A DNA stretch of 64,000 bases from Sulfuricaulis sp040901545 (GCF_040901545.1 NZ_JBBDYL010000005.1:1-64000), one strand, 5' to 3'; positions 43,214 through 52,523 are shown, numbered from the stretch's first letter. Program-made: numbers and translations. Notes: generated by a model not told the origin, from the sequence alone.

Positions 43214-44134
43214 ATGTTTTCGCACGGCTTATTCTTGAAGCGACGCCGCGGAAGACGCGGTTTCAGGGAATACCTGCGCCGGTCGGGGCGCATATTGCGC
43301 TGGGCATTCCGGATTCTGCTGCTGCTTTTAGTTGTTGACCTGTTTTACCTCGGGATCACGTGGCCGGACTGGAAGAAGCTGGCCGATGGCCCGGTGCCGA
43401 AATCGGCTTTTATGGTTGCGTACGAGAAGCAGCGTGCCGAGGAAAAAAATTGGCCGCGCCTGAATTGGCAACCCGTTTCCATTAACTCAATTCCCAAGCA
43501 CCTGATCCGCGCCGTGATCCTTGCCGAGGACAGCCGTTTCTACGAACACAGCGGATTCGACCTCATCGCCTTCAAGGAGGCCATGGACTACAACCTGAGC
43601 GAAGGCCGTTTCGTGTTGGGCGCGAGCACCATCTCGCAACAGACGGTGAAGAACCTGTTCTTGAGTCCGTCACGAAATCCTTTGCGCAAATGGCATGAGC
43701 TGATTTTGACCTGGGGCATGGAACGCAGTTTGTCCAAGCGGCGCATCCTTGAGCTCTACCTCAATATCGCCCAGTTCGGCCATGGCATTTATGGCGCGCA
43801 GTCCGCCGCACTCGTCTATTGGGGAATCACGCCAGACAGACTGACGGTGGCGCAAGCGGCGGAGCTGGCCGCGACGCTTCCCAGTCCGGTGAAAAACAAT
43901 CCGGTCACCCGCAGCCGTTATTTTGAAAAACGATCCAGAAGACTGTCAAGCCTGCTTATGCGTTTTCCGGGCGACGCCGCGGAAGCGGTCCGCCCGCGAC
44001 CCTTTGAGATGTTTGCCTTGCCGCCGGAAAACGGGAATGGAACGAGCGAGTCCCCCGATAATTCTTCAACGCCACCGCTGGTGGAAAAACTGCCGCCGGT
44101 CGAAGATCGATCTATCCCGGGCCAAACGCGCTGA
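43214..44134 (+). CDS. mtgA: Monofunctional peptidoglycan glycosyltransferase MtgA
   Basis: A 306-aa GT51 enzyme that polymerises lipid II into glycan strands. A basic N-terminus (KRRRGRRGFR) precedes one membrane helix (about residues 27-47, FRILLLLLVVDLFYLGI). Catalytic blocks: AVILAEDSRFYEHSGFD with the nucleophile-activating Glu, GASTISQQTVKNLFLSPSRN, KWHELILTWGMERSLSK and RILELYLNIAQFGHGIYGAQ. No transpeptidase domain. The C-terminal tail of about 50 aa is Pro/Glu/Ser-rich and dispensable-looking. Start 43214 is the Met before the basic stretch; the frame stays open upstream to 43073. Confidence 0.92.
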   Translation: MFSHGLFLKRRRGRRGFREYLRRSGRILRWAFRILLLLLVVDLFYLGITWPDWKKLADGPVPKSAFMVAYEKQRAEEKNWPRLNWQPVSINSIPKHLIRAVILAEDSRFYEHSGFDLIAFKEAMDYNLSEGRFVLGASTISQQTVKNLFLSPSRNPLRKWHELILTWGMERSLSKRRILELYLNIAQFGHGIYGAQSAALVYWGITPDRLTVAQAAELAATLPSPVKNNPVTRSRYFEKRSRRLSSLLMRFPGDAAEAVRPRPFEMFALPPENGNGTSESPDNSSTPPLVEKLPPVEDRSIPGQTR

Positions 44135-44164
44135 ACGCGCGGTGTACCCGGGCACGGGGAAAGG

Positions 44165-44170
44165 TATAAT
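44165..44170 (+). promoter_or_regulatory. Possible -10 element of glyQS
   Basis: TATAAT at 44165-44170 lies 39 bp before the glyQ GTG. No good -35 box is seen at 16-18 bp, so this is only a candidate. Confidence 0.3.
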
Positions 44171-44208
44171 CCCGGGCAAACAATCCGGTTGTTCCACCTG
44201 ATCTATTC

Positions 44209-45090
44209 GTGACTTTCCAGGATCTAATTTTTGAGTTGTCCCGGTACTGGGCCCGCCAGGGTTGCGTCATGCTGCAGCCCTACGACATGGAAATGGGCGC
44301 GGGCACGTTTCATACCGCCACGTTTCTGCGCGCGCTCGGACCCGAACCGTGGAAGGCGGCCTACGTGCAGCCGTCGCGGCGACCGAAGGACGGCCGCTAT
44401 GGCGAAAATCCGAACCGCCTGCAGCACTATTACCAATTCCAAGTGGTGCTCAAGCCCTCGCCCGATGGCATTCAGGATTTATATCTGGATTCGCTGCGCG
44501 CCATCGGCGTAGACACGAAAAATCACGATATTCGTTTTGTCGAGGATGACTGGGAATCACCCACGCTCGGTGCCTGGGGCCTGGGTTGGGAAGTGTGGCT
44601 CGACGGCATGGAGATCACACAGTTCACCTATTTCCAGGAAGTCGGCAGTCTGCCGTGCAAACCGGTGTTGGGTGAGATTACTTACGGCCTGGAGCGTCTC
44701 GCCATGTATCTGCAGGAGGTGGAGAACGTCTTTGACCTCGTGTGGACCCGTGGGGTTTCGTACGGGGACGTTTATCATCAGAACGAGGTCGAACAATCGA
44801 AATACAATTTCGAGCATTCAAATGTCACGTGGCTGCTTCAACAATTCACCGATTACGAAACCGAGGCCCGGCGACTGATGGAGCTGAATCTTCCGCTGCC
44901 GGCTTTCGAGATGGTGATAAAGTGTTCGCACACCTTCAACCTGCTGGACGCGCGCGGCGCCATTTCCACCACCGAGCGTGCTACCTACATCGGTCGCGTG
45001 CGCCAGCTCGCGCGCCTGGTCGCCCAGAACTATTACGCTGCGCGCGAGCGCTTGGGATTCCCCATGCTCCAGCGGAAAAAGGCGAAATAA
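44209..45090 (+). CDS. glyQ: Glycyl-tRNA synthetase alpha subunit
   Basis: A 293-aa alpha subunit of the bacterial (alpha-beta)2 glycyl-tRNA synthetase, a class II enzyme holding the catalytic site. Sequence is highly conserved: TFQDLIFELSRYWARQGCVM, QPYDMEMGAGTFH, YVQPSRRPKDGRYGENPNRL, VFDLVWTRGVSYGDV. The GTG start at 44209 places the first residue as in E. coli GlyQ. The beta-subunit gene begins 2 bp after the stop, so both chains are made from one mRNA. Confidence 0.96.
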   Translation: MTFQDLIFELSRYWARQGCVMLQPYDMEMGAGTFHTATFLRALGPEPWKAAYVQPSRRPKDGRYGENPNRLQHYYQFQVVLKPSPDGIQDLYLDSLRAIGVDTKNHDIRFVEDDWESPTLGAWGLGWEVWLDGMEITQFTYFQEVGSLPCKPVLGEITYGLERLAMYLQEVENVFDLVWTRGVSYGDVYHQNEVEQSKYNFEHSNVTWLLQQFTDYETEARRLMELNLPLPAFEMVIKCSHTFNLLDARGAISTTERATYIGRVRQLARLVAQNYYAARERLGFPMLQRKKAK

Positions 45091-45092
45091 TC

Positions 45093-47243
45093 GTGCCCGG
45101 CCCTTCCACTCGCAGCAGGAAACGGCGCGCCACCCGCCGCCCGGCCCGGGTCGGGGCTCATCAAACCCTGCTGATCGAAGTGCTCACGGAAGAGTTGCCG
45201 CCCAAGGCGCTGTTCCGGCTCATGGAGGCGTTCAGCAAGAATATTTTTGACGGGTTGAATGAAAAGAATTTACTGGCCGCGGGTGCCGAACCACGGCCTT
45301 ACGCCACCCCCCGGCGACTGGCCGTCCTGGTGACGCGGGTGCTCGACAAGCAACCCGAACGCGTGGTGGAGCGCAGAGGTCCGGCGGTGACGGCGGGGCT
45401 GGACGCCGCGGGCAAGCCGACGCCGGCGCTGCTGGGTTTCGCCAAATCCTGCGGTGTGGCCGTGGCGAAACTCGGGAAGCGCTCCGGCGACAAGGGGGAA
45501 TATTTCGTTTACGCCTCCCGGCAGAAAGGCACGCCGCTGAAGCAGCATCTTGCCGCCATCGTCGAATTGGCGCTCGTGAAACTCCCGGTGCCCAAACTCA
45601 TGCGCTGGGGCGCTGGCGAGGCGCAATTCGTGCGTCCGGTGCACGGGGTCATTTTGCTGCACGGGAACCAGGTCGTGCCGGGCGTGGTGCTTGGGCTCCC
45701 GAGCGGCAACAAGACGCGCGGCCACCGTTTCCTGAGTAACGGTGCAATCACCATTCCCCGCGCCGGTGACTACGAAAAAATTCTGAAACAGCAAGGCAAG
45801 GTAGTCGCCTCCTTCGAGGGACGCCGGGAAATCATCGCGAAAATGCTGGACCGGGAGGCGAAAAAAGTCGCCCCGGCCGCGAGTTGGGGGATCGGCAAGG
45901 CCGCGGAACTCGAGGAGGAAGTCACCAGCCTCGTCGAGTATCCGGTGGTGCTGGCGGGCAAATTCGACCAGGCATTTCTGAGCGTGCCGCGGGAGTGCCT
46001 GATTTTCAGCATGCAGCAGCACCAGAAATATTTTCCGCTGGTCGACAAACAAGGGAAGCTGCTCGCGTCTTTTCTTTTTGTCAGCAACATGAATCCGTCG
46101 GATCCAAAAGCGGTGATTCACGGCAACGAGCGCGTGCTGCGGGCGCGGCTGTCCGATGCCAAGTTTTTCTACGATCAGGATCGCAAAACCAGTCTCGCCG
46201 ATCGCGTGCCGCGGCTGGCGGAGGTGGTTTATCACAACCGGCTCGGCAGCCAGCTCAAGCGCACGCAACGGCTGACGAAACTTTCCGTGGCGATCGCGCG
46301 ACGGCTGAAAGCCGATGAAATTCTTGTCGAACGCGCCGCCTCGCTGTGCAAGGCCGACCTGCTGACCGAGATGGTGGGTGAATTCCCGGAATTGCAGGGC
46401 ATCATGGGGCGGTACTACTTGCGCCACGAGGGCGAAGCGGTCGAGGTCGCGGAGGCCATTGAACAGCATTATTACCCGCGTACCGCCGCCGGCGCGTTGC
46501 CCAAACAATCCATATCCGTGTGCGTGGCGCTTGCGGACAAGCTCGACACCCTGGTCGGCATTTACGGGATCGGACTGGTGCCGACCGGTGAAAAAGATCC
46601 TTATGGACTGCGACGTGCGGCTTTGGGCGTGGTGCGCATCCTCGCGGAGAAGTCCCTGCCGCTTGATGTAGTGGAGCTGCTCTCCCTTGCAGCCAGCCAA
46701 TTTCCGGACGGTGTTGTTGCCGGGAGTGTTGCCCCGGAGCTTCATGGCTTCATGCTGGAGCGCCTGAAACCTTATTTGCGCGAGAAAAACTTTGAACCGG
46801 ATGAAATCGACGCGGTGCTCACGCCACCGCCCACGCGGCTGGATCAGGTGTTGCCGCGCCTCAAGGCGCTCAAGGAATTTCGCGCGCTGCCCCAGGCCCA
46901 GGCACTGGCCGCGGCCAACAAGCGCATTCGGAATATCCTGCGCCAGGCGGGGGGCACGCCCGCTCTTGAGGTGAACGTCAACCAACTGACCGAGCCCGCG
47001 GAGCGGAAACTCTCGAAGGCGGTGCAGAAGCTGGAAGGACGGGTGGCGCCGCTGATCAAAGCGGGCAACTATGCGGAGACGCTCAAGCGCCTGGCCGGAT
47101 TGCGCCCGGTCGTGGATGAATTTTTCGATAAGGTCATGGTGATGGTGGATGACAGCGCGGTGCGCCATAATCGGCTGGCGCTGCTGAACCGCCTGAGCAA
47201 TTTGTTTCTGAACGTCGCGGATATTTCACGGCTGCAAGGCTGA
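45093..47243 (+). CDS. glyS: Glycyl-tRNA synthetase beta subunit
   Basis: A 716-aa beta subunit, which binds tRNA-Gly and contains an HD-like and an anticodon-binding region. Landmarks: LLIEVLTEELPPKALFRLME, PRPYATPRRLAVLV, VPRECLIFSMQQHQKYFPL, FLFVSNMNPSDPKAVIHGNE, the ADKLDTLVGIYGIGLVPTGE segment and the C-terminal MVMVDDSAVRHNRLALLNRL. The start is taken as GTG 45093 just after glyQ, giving an extra basic leader (TRSRKRRATRRPAR) compared with E. coli; the open frame extends much further upstream, but that part overlaps glyQ. Confidence 0.95.
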   Translation: MPGPSTRSRKRRATRRPARVGAHQTLLIEVLTEELPPKALFRLMEAFSKNIFDGLNEKNLLAAGAEPRPYATPRRLAVLVTRVLDKQPERVVERRGPAVTAGLDAAGKPTPALLGFAKSCGVAVAKLGKRSGDKGEYFVYASRQKGTPLKQHLAAIVELALVKLPVPKLMRWGAGEAQFVRPVHGVILLHGNQVVPGVVLGLPSGNKTRGHRFLSNGAITIPRAGDYEKILKQQGKVVASFEGRREIIAKMLDREAKKVAPAASWGIGKAAELEEEVTSLVEYPVVLAGKFDQAFLSVPRECLIFSMQQHQKYFPLVDKQGKLLASFLFVSNMNPSDPKAVIHGNERVLRARLSDAKFFYDQDRKTSLADRVPRLAEVVYHNRLGSQLKRTQRLTKLSVAIARRLKADEILVERAASLCKADLLTEMVGEFPELQGIMGRYYLRHEGEAVEVAEAIEQHYYPRTAAGALPKQSISVCVALADKLDTLVGIYGIGLVPTGEKDPYGLRRAALGVVRILAEKSLPLDVVELLSLAASQFPDGVVAGSVAPELHGFMLERLKPYLREKNFEPDEIDAVLTPPPTRLDQVLPRLKALKEFRALPQAQALAAANKRIRNILRQAGGTPALEVNVNQLTEPAERKLSKAVQKLEGRVAPLIKAGNYAETLKRLAGLRPVVDEFFDKVMVMVDDSAVRHNRLALLNRLSNLFLNVADISRLQG

Positions 47244-47249
47244 GAAAAT

Positions 47250-47346
47250 AGACAGGATTTACAGGACTAACAGGATTCGAGAAAAATCGGGGACTTGTGA
47301 TTACTTTTGTTTTAATCTTGTAAATCATGTTAATCCTGTCCATTCT
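47250..47346. repeat. Dispersed inverted repeat, acaggatt family, copy 2
   Basis: Left arm gacaggatttacaggactaa, right arm ttaatcttgtaaatcatg then ttaatcctgtcc, same unit structure as the copy at 25871. It fills the gap between glyS and the MazG-like gene and ends about 12 bp before that gene's ATG. Confidence 0.85.
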
Positions 47347-47357
47347 GGTTTTTTCAT

Positions 47358-47687
47358 ATGAATACCGATTCGTATCAGGACATGCTCACCACGGTGCAGG
47401 CGTTTCATGCCAAACACCGTTTCCGTGAAACCGGCGGTGAAGAGCTCGCCTATCGCGTCGCGCTCATGGCCGAAGAACTCGGCGAGATCTCGGCTTGTGT
47501 CGCCAAGGGAAAATCCAAAGCGGCACTGGCCGAGGAATGTGCCGATCTGTATATCCTGCTCATCGGCACCGCGATCGCGGCGGATTTCGGTTTGCGCCGG
47601 GCATTCTGGGACAAGATGAAGCTAGTCGAAAGCCGCGAAGCCCGCCTGATCAACGGCCGCATCCGCGTCTCGGAATTCAAGGATTAA
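47358..47687 (+). CDS. MazG-like nucleotide pyrophosphohydrolase
   Basis: A 109-aa all-helical NTP pyrophosphatase of the MazG/HisE superfamily. The magnesium-binding acids are in LMAEELGEISACV and LAEECADLYILLIG (ExxE ... ExxD). It may hydrolyse non-canonical or alarmone nucleotides; substrate unknown. The gene is tightly bracketed by two copies of the acaggatt inverted repeat (47250-47346 and 47690-47778) and sits between glyS and gmhB, which are usually close neighbours, so it looks inserted as a unit. Confidence 0.83.
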   Translation: MNTDSYQDMLTTVQAFHAKHRFRETGGEELAYRVALMAEELGEISACVAKGKSKAALAEECADLYILLIGTAIAADFGLRRAFWDKMKLVESREARLINGRIRVSEFKD

Positions 47688-47689
47688 AA

Positions 47690-47778
47690 ATGGACAGGAT
47701 TAACAGGATTTACAGAATTAAAACCGAGACACGATCTGTTTCCCTTAATCCTGTTAATCTTGTAAATCCTGTCTATAC
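47690..47778. repeat. Dispersed inverted repeat, acaggatt family, copy 3
   Basis: Left arm ggacaggattaacaggattt, right arm ttaatcctgttaatcttg then taaatcctgtc. It begins three bases after the MazG-like stop and ends 10 bp before gmhB. Confidence 0.85.
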
Positions 47779-47787
47779 ACAGTTTTT

Positions 47788-48339
47788 ATGAAGCTTGTCA
47801 TCCTCGACCGCGACGGCGTTATCAACCACGACTCGGACGATTACATCAAGCTGCCCGAGGAGTGGGTTCCGATTCCCGGCAGCTTAGAGGCGATCGCGCG
47901 GCTGCACCGCGAGGGTTACCGTGTCGTGGTCGCGACCAACCAGTCCGGCGTGGCCCGCGGCCTGTTCGAGATGGATACGCTGGCGCGCATCCACGCCAAG
48001 ATGCTCGATGCGGTCCGCGCCAAGGGCGGTGAAATTGACGCGATCTTCTTTTGTCCCCACCAGCCGGAAGACAACTGCCGTTGCCGCAAGCCGCAACCCG
48101 GCCTGTTCGAGGAAATCGCGGACCGGCTGAAGGTGAATCTCAACGGCGTGTATGCCGTGGGCGACAGCGAGCACGATATCGTGGCCGCGCGTCTGGTCTC
48201 CGCGCGTCCGGTGCTGGTGCGCACCGGCAAGGGCAAACGCACCCAGAAAAAAAGCAAAGCGTTGACGAACGTTCCGGTGTACGACGACCTGGCGGCCTTC
48301 ACCGACGACCTCCTTTCCGGCACACTGCCCGCGAATTGA
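47788..48339 (+). CDS. gmhB: D-glycero-beta-D-manno-heptose-1,7-bisphosphate 7-phosphatase
   Basis: A 183-aa HAD-family phosphatase of the ADP-heptose pathway for LPS inner core. The nucleophile motif is LVILDRDGVINHDSDDYI, the TNQSGVARGLF loop gives motif II, and the zinc site FFCPHQPEDNCRCRKP (Cys-x-His-x8-Cys-x-Cys) is the GmhB hallmark. Motif IV GDSEHDIVAA. The order glyS, gmhB, plsC is common in gammaproteobacteria. Its stop overlaps a TTG start of plsC. Confidence 0.95.
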   Translation: MKLVILDRDGVINHDSDDYIKLPEEWVPIPGSLEAIARLHREGYRVVVATNQSGVARGLFEMDTLARIHAKMLDAVRAKGGEIDAIFFCPHQPEDNCRCRKPQPGLFEEIADRLKVNLNGVYAVGDSEHDIVAARLVSARPVLVRTGKGKRTQKKSKALTNVPVYDDLAAFTDDLLSGTLPAN

Positions 48340-49055
48340 ACTTGGCTCGATCCCGTTCCGTACTGTTCAACTTGCTGCTGTGGGGTTCGGTCGTCATTTA
48401 TGCTCCGCTGTCGTTGCTGACCGTGGTGCTGCCCTTCCCGGTACGCTATCGCATCATCCGCCAATGGGCGCGGTGGCAGGTCGTGTTGCTGAAAACGCTC
48501 TGCCGGCTCGATTACCGCGTCGAGGGCCGCGAACACCTGCCCGCGGGGGCGGCGATCATTTTTTCCAAGCACCAATCGGCGTGGGAGACCATCGTGTACC
48601 AGGAGATTTTCCCCCCGCAGACCTGGGTGCTGAAACGCGAATTGATGTGGATACCCTTTTTCGGTTGGGCGCTGGCCTTGCTGCATCCGATCGCCATCGA
48701 TCGCGGTTCGGGCCGCAAAGCGATCGAGCAGGTCGTCGCGCAGGGGCGCGATCGCCTGCGCTCCGGCATCTGGGTCGTGGTGTTCCCCGAGGGCACGCGC
48801 GTCGCGCCCGGCACCCGGCGGCGCTACGGGATCGGTGGGGCGGTGCTCGCGGCCGAGACCGGTTATCCCGTCGTGCCGGTGGCGCACAACGCCGGCACGT
48901 TCTGGCCGCGGCGCAGCTTCTTCAAGCGCCCCGGTACCGTCCGGGTCGTCATCGGCCCGGTGATTGAAACTCACGGCAAGACCGCGGAAGAGATCCGCGA
49001 TCGCGCGGAGACGTGGATTGAGGACAAGATGCGGGAATTGGAGGGAATGGGTTAA
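48336..49055 (+). CDS. plsC: 1-acyl-sn-glycerol-3-phosphate acyltransferase
   Basis: A 239-aa PlsC, acylating lysophosphatidic acid at the inner membrane. A membrane helix lies at about residues 10-32 (LLLWGSVVIYAPLSLLTVVL). Motif I reads SKHQSAWETI, an HX4E variant of the usual HX4D, common in this subgroup; motif III is VVFPEGTRVAPGTRRRYGIG and motif IV PVVPVAHNAG. The start is TTG 48336, overlapping the gmhB stop (TTGA); TTG 48342 is an alternative. This enzyme acts in bulk phospholipid synthesis; the fused PlsC domain at 13597 would be an additional activity. Confidence 0.9.
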   Translation: MNLARSRSVLFNLLLWGSVVIYAPLSLLTVVLPFPVRYRIIRQWARWQVVLLKTLCRLDYRVEGREHLPAGAAIIFSKHQSAWETIVYQEIFPPQTWVLKRELMWIPFFGWALALLHPIAIDRGSGRKAIEQVVAQGRDRLRSGIWVVVFPEGTRVAPGTRRRYGIGGAVLAAETGYPVVPVAHNAGTFWPRRSFFKRPGTVRVVIGPVIETHGKTAEEIRDRAETWIEDKMRELEGMG

Positions 49056-49205
49056 CGAGAATTAGACGACCTAAATGTCGCTTTATAAAGCCGCATAATA
49101 CTGGAATTCCGTACCATGAATAGTCAAGTGAGATTCGCGTTTAGCGTGTTTGATCTGGCCTGCCATTAAATAGTACCGAAAATAAGAAATAACGAAGTAT
49201 TGGAA

Positions 49206-49988
49206 TCAAGGGGTGGGCGCTGCATTACTCAGCGCGGCGAATTCGGCCAGCGTCAACGTTTCGGCCCGTCGAATCGGATCAATCCCCAGGCTCAGCATCT
49301 GCTCCGGGGGCAACAGCCCCGTTAAATTGTTGCGCAGGGTTTTGCGGCGGCTGGCGAAGGCGGCGCGCACCACGGTCGCGAACCGCTCGGGATCGTTGAC
49401 CGATACCGGCGCTGCCACGTGCGGCGTAAGGCGAACCACAGCAGAATCCACCCGGGGTACCGGTTTGAAGGCGCCGGGCGGCACGTCGAACAATTTTTCC
49501 ACCGCGCAGCGGTACTGAATCATGACCGAGAGCCGGCCGTATTCCTTTCCGCCCGGCGCGGCGCTCAGGCGGTCCACGACCTCCTTTTGCAGCATGAACA
49601 GCATGTCCCGGATACAGGCATGCTGATCCAGCACGCGGAACAGCAGCGGGGTGGAGATATTGTACGGCAGGTTGCCGACGAGCCGGTGCTTGTTGCCGGG
49701 TTCCGCCAGCCGGCAGAAATCGAACTTGAGGGCATCGGCCTGATGCAGCGTGAGCCGGTCAGGGGGGAAGCGGGTGTTGAGGGTGGCCACCAGATCGCGG
49801 TCCAGTTCGACCGCGTCCAAATGCGCCACGCGGGCAAGCAATTCCCGGGTCAACGCCCCTTGGCCCGGGCCGATCTCGATGATCCGCTCACCCGCTTTCG
49901 GGTCCAATGTCGCGACGATGCGTTCGACGATGCTCCGGTCATGAAGAAAATGCTGCCCGAAGCGTTTCCTCGCCCGGTGATGCGTCAT
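49206..49988 (-). CDS. rsmA: 16S rRNA (adenine1518/1519-N6)-dimethyltransferase
   Basis: A 260-aa KsgA/RsmA, dimethylating two adenines in helix 45 of 16S rRNA during ribosome maturation. SAM motif RIIEIGPGQGALTRELL, the catalytic VGNLPYNISTPLLF (motif IV), FKPVPRVDSAVVRL and the C-terminal RRKTLRNNL are typical. ATG 49988 overlaps the pdxA TGA (ATGA), so it is coupled; a further upstream Met at 50003 is less likely. Order lptD-surA-pdxA-ksgA is the standard gammaproteobacterial operon. Confidence 0.95.
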   Translation of the reverse strand: MTHHRARKRFGQHFLHDRSIVERIVATLDPKAGERIIEIGPGQGALTRELLARVAHLDAVELDRDLVATLNTRFPPDRLTLHQADALKFDFCRLAEPGNKHRLVGNLPYNISTPLLFRVLDQHACIRDMLFMLQKEVVDRLSAAPGGKEYGRLSVMIQYRCAVEKLFDVPPGAFKPVPRVDSAVVRLTPHVAAPVSVNDPERFATVVRAAFASRRKTLRNNLTGLLPPEQMLSLGIDPIRRAETLTLAEFAALSNAAPTP

Positions 49989-50962
49989 TGAATCAGCGCG
50001 CACGCCGCATCGATGGCGGCGCGCAGGCTGGTGGCGTCCGCGCAGCCGGTGCCCGCCAGTCCCAGCGCCGTGCCGTGATCCACCGAGGTGCGCACGAACG
50101 GCAGGCCGAGCGTGATATTGACCGCGTGAGCGAAATCGCGGTGCTTCAATACCGGCAGTCCCTGGTCGTGATACATCGCGAGTACCGCGTCCACGCCCAC
50201 CAGCTGCGATGGAATGAAGGCGCTATCGGCCGGCACCGGACCGCGCAGGTGCATACCCCGCCCAACCAGTTCCCGGATCACCGGTTCAATCACTTCGATT
50301 TCCTCGCGCCCGAGATAACCGGATTCGCCGGCATGCGGATTCAGGCCGCAAACCTCGATATTGGGCTGTGCCACATTGAATTTTGTCCGTAGATCGCGAT
50401 GTAACACCTCGAGCACCGCCGACAAGCGTTCCCGGGTGATGTGCCGGCTGACTTCCACCAATGGCAGATGCGTGGTGACCAGCGCCACGCGCAGGGAGGG
50501 GCAGGCGAGCATCATCACCGGGTGTGGCGCGCCACTGTGCTCCGCCAGAAATTCGGTGTGCCCGGAGAAGGCAATCCCGGCGTCGTTGAGAATCCCCTTG
50601 TGCACCGGCCCGGTAACCAGCGCATCGAACTCGCCGTCCCGACATCCTTTGATGGCGATGCTTAACGTTGCTTTAACGTAATGGGCGTTGGCCACATCCA
50701 GCTGCCCGGAAATCACGGGACGCACGGTCTTGACCGGCAACACGAAGACACCGGGTTTTGAATGGGCGCGACCGTTCCATTCGTGGGGTGAGAAGGGCAG
50801 ACGCAGTTGTTGCGCGCGTTCACCCATGACCATTGGGTCGGCGATCAGCACCAAGGCACAGTCCGGGGGGTCCTGGGAAAGTTGCACCGCCAGGTCCGGC
50901 CCGATCCCGGCCGGTTCGCCGGGCGTGAGGGCGATGACGGGAATGTTCAGGAATTTCTCCAC
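49985..50962 (-). CDS. pdxA: 4-hydroxythreonine-4-phosphate dehydrogenase
   Basis: A 325-aa PdxA of pyridoxal-phosphate synthesis. Characteristic blocks: IPVIALTPGEPAGIGPDLAV, ATLSIAIKGCRDGEFDALVT, GPVHKGILNDAGIAFSGHTE with the metal-binding His, GLNPHAGESGYLGREE and AVLAMYHDQGLPVLKHRDF. It overlaps ksgA and lies 41 bp after surA in the operon. Confidence 0.96.
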   Translation of the reverse strand: MEKFLNIPVIALTPGEPAGIGPDLAVQLSQDPPDCALVLIADPMVMGERAQQLRLPFSPHEWNGRAHSKPGVFVLPVKTVRPVISGQLDVANAHYVKATLSIAIKGCRDGEFDALVTGPVHKGILNDAGIAFSGHTEFLAEHSGAPHPVMMLACPSLRVALVTTHLPLVEVSRHITRERLSAVLEVLHRDLRTKFNVAQPNIEVCGLNPHAGESGYLGREEIEVIEPVIRELVGRGMHLRGPVPADSAFIPSQLVGVDAVLAMYHDQGLPVLKHRDFAHAVNITLGLPFVRTSVDHGTALGLAGTGCADATSLRAAIDAACALIQ

Positions 50963-51003
50963 GGCGTTCTGGTTATGTCAGCACGGTTCTGTGGACAGAC
51001 ACA

Positions 51004-52335
51004 TCAATTCACGTCTTCCTGCACATATTCCACATACGCCTCATCGCGCAGCTGGCGCACCCATTGTTCAAAGCGTTCATCGGCCTTGCGCTTGTGGATC
51101 TGCTGGCGCGCGTTGGACACCTGGCGTTGCTGGGTAACGTCTTGCCGGCGGCGGTCCAGCACCTCGATGATGTGTAGGCCGAAGGAGGTGCGAACCGGCT
51201 GGCTCAGCTTGTTGGGCGACAAGGCGTTCATGGCCTTTTCAAAGGGCGGCACCAATTGGCCGGGATTGACCCAGCCGAGATCGCCGCCGTTGGCGGCCGT
51301 GCCGGTGTCCTCCGAATGCGCGCGCGCCAGGGCCGCAAAATCATCACCGTTTTCGATGCGTTCGCGCAGCGCCAGCAGCTTGTTGCGCGCCTCATCCAGC
51401 GACTGGATTTCACTCGGCCGCAACAGGATATGACGGACATGGGTTTGGGTCACCGACTCGGTGTGGGTATCGCCGCGCTGGTCGTTGAGTTTCAGGATAT
51501 GGAAGCCGTTCGGACCGCGGAGCACGTCACTGATCTCGCCGCGCGCCATGTTTTTGAGCGCACCGATAAACAGTTCGGGCAATTCCCCCGCTTGCCGCCA
51601 TCCGAGGTTCCCGCCCCTCAGCGCGTCCGCGCCCTGGGAATAACTTACCGCCATCTGCTCGAAGTTGCCGCCTGCTTTCAGTTGACGATGAATATCCTCC
51701 GCGCGTTTTTTTGCTGCTTGTATCGCCTCGGGCGAGGCGGTCTCGGGAATCCCGATCAGGATATGCGCGAGTTCATACGACACCCCCATGTCTGCCTGGC
51801 TTTGAGGATTTTCCAGAAAATTATTGATCTCGGTTTGCGTGACGTTTATCCGGTTGGCTATTTCGCGATCTTGAAGTTGCTGGAGCATGATCTGCGCGCG
51901 GATCTGCTCGCGGTGTGACGCAGCGTCGATCCCGCTTTTTTTGAGGGTATCGCGAAATGCCTCCACGCTCAGGTTGTTGCTCCGGGCGATGGATTCAATG
52001 GCCTGATCCACGTCGGTGTCGCTGACGCGGATTCCGAGCTGGGCGGCAAGCTGAAGCTGCAGGCGTTCGAGCACCATTCGCTCGAGCAACTGTTTTCTGA
52101 GCACGGGGTCCGGCGGAGTCTTGATTTTCTCCAGTGCGAGCTGTTTCTTGGTGTCATCCAGCCGATGGCTCAGTTCGCTGTCGGTGATGACGTCCTGGTT
52201 GACGATGACGATGATGTGGTCGATCTCACGGGGAGACGACCGTTCGGGCGCGGCGACTGTCAGCGTGGTCGGCACCAACAGCGCCAGCACCGGCACTATC
52301 CAACCGGCGGCGATTGATTTGGCGGCAAGATTCAT
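51004..52335 (-). CDS. surA: Periplasmic chaperone / peptidyl-prolyl isomerase SurA
   Basis: A 443-aa SurA that escorts outer-membrane proteins, notably LptD. A signal peptide follows the start at 52335 (WIVPVLALLVPTTLTVAA). Then the SurA-N domain (IDHIIVIVNQDVITDSELSH, VLERLQLQLAAQLGIRVSD), two parvulin domains (ELAHILIGIPETASPEAIQA near 195; VRHILLRPSEIQSLDEARNK near 305) and a C-terminal helix. A longer frame to 52506 has no signal and overlaps lptD spacing. It lies directly downstream of lptD, its main client. Confidence 0.94.
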   Translation of the reverse strand: MNLAAKSIAAGWIVPVLALLVPTTLTVAAPERSSPREIDHIIVIVNQDVITDSELSHRLDDTKKQLALEKIKTPPDPVLRKQLLERMVLERLQLQLAAQLGIRVSDTDVDQAIESIARSNNLSVEAFRDTLKKSGIDAASHREQIRAQIMLQQLQDREIANRINVTQTEINNFLENPQSQADMGVSYELAHILIGIPETASPEAIQAAKKRAEDIHRQLKAGGNFEQMAVSYSQGADALRGGNLGWRQAGELPELFIGALKNMARGEISDVLRGPNGFHILKLNDQRGDTHTESVTQTHVRHILLRPSEIQSLDEARNKLLALRERIENGDDFAALARAHSEDTGTAANGGDLGWVNPGQLVPPFEKAMNALSPNKLSQPVRTSFGLHIIEVLDRRRQDVTQQRQVSNARQQIHKRKADERFEQWVRQLRDEAYVEYVQEDVN

Positions 52336-52523
52336 ATTTCGGTTTGTGGACACGGGCTGTATGGCTCTGAAACGGGGCTGAAACGACGCAAGGATAACAC
52401 GAACCCGCCAGCGGAACCCGTGGGGAAGGTAGCGCGATTCCAGGGTGTCGGTCCGCTTGGGAACATGTCTCTCGAATAAATCTGCGTTGGCCTTGCCGCA
52501 ACCCATCCGTCCCCGGCTGTTCG

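Noticed and set aside
45270..47168. 632-codon minus-strand frame
   Set aside because: Antisense to glyS; no recognisable domain.
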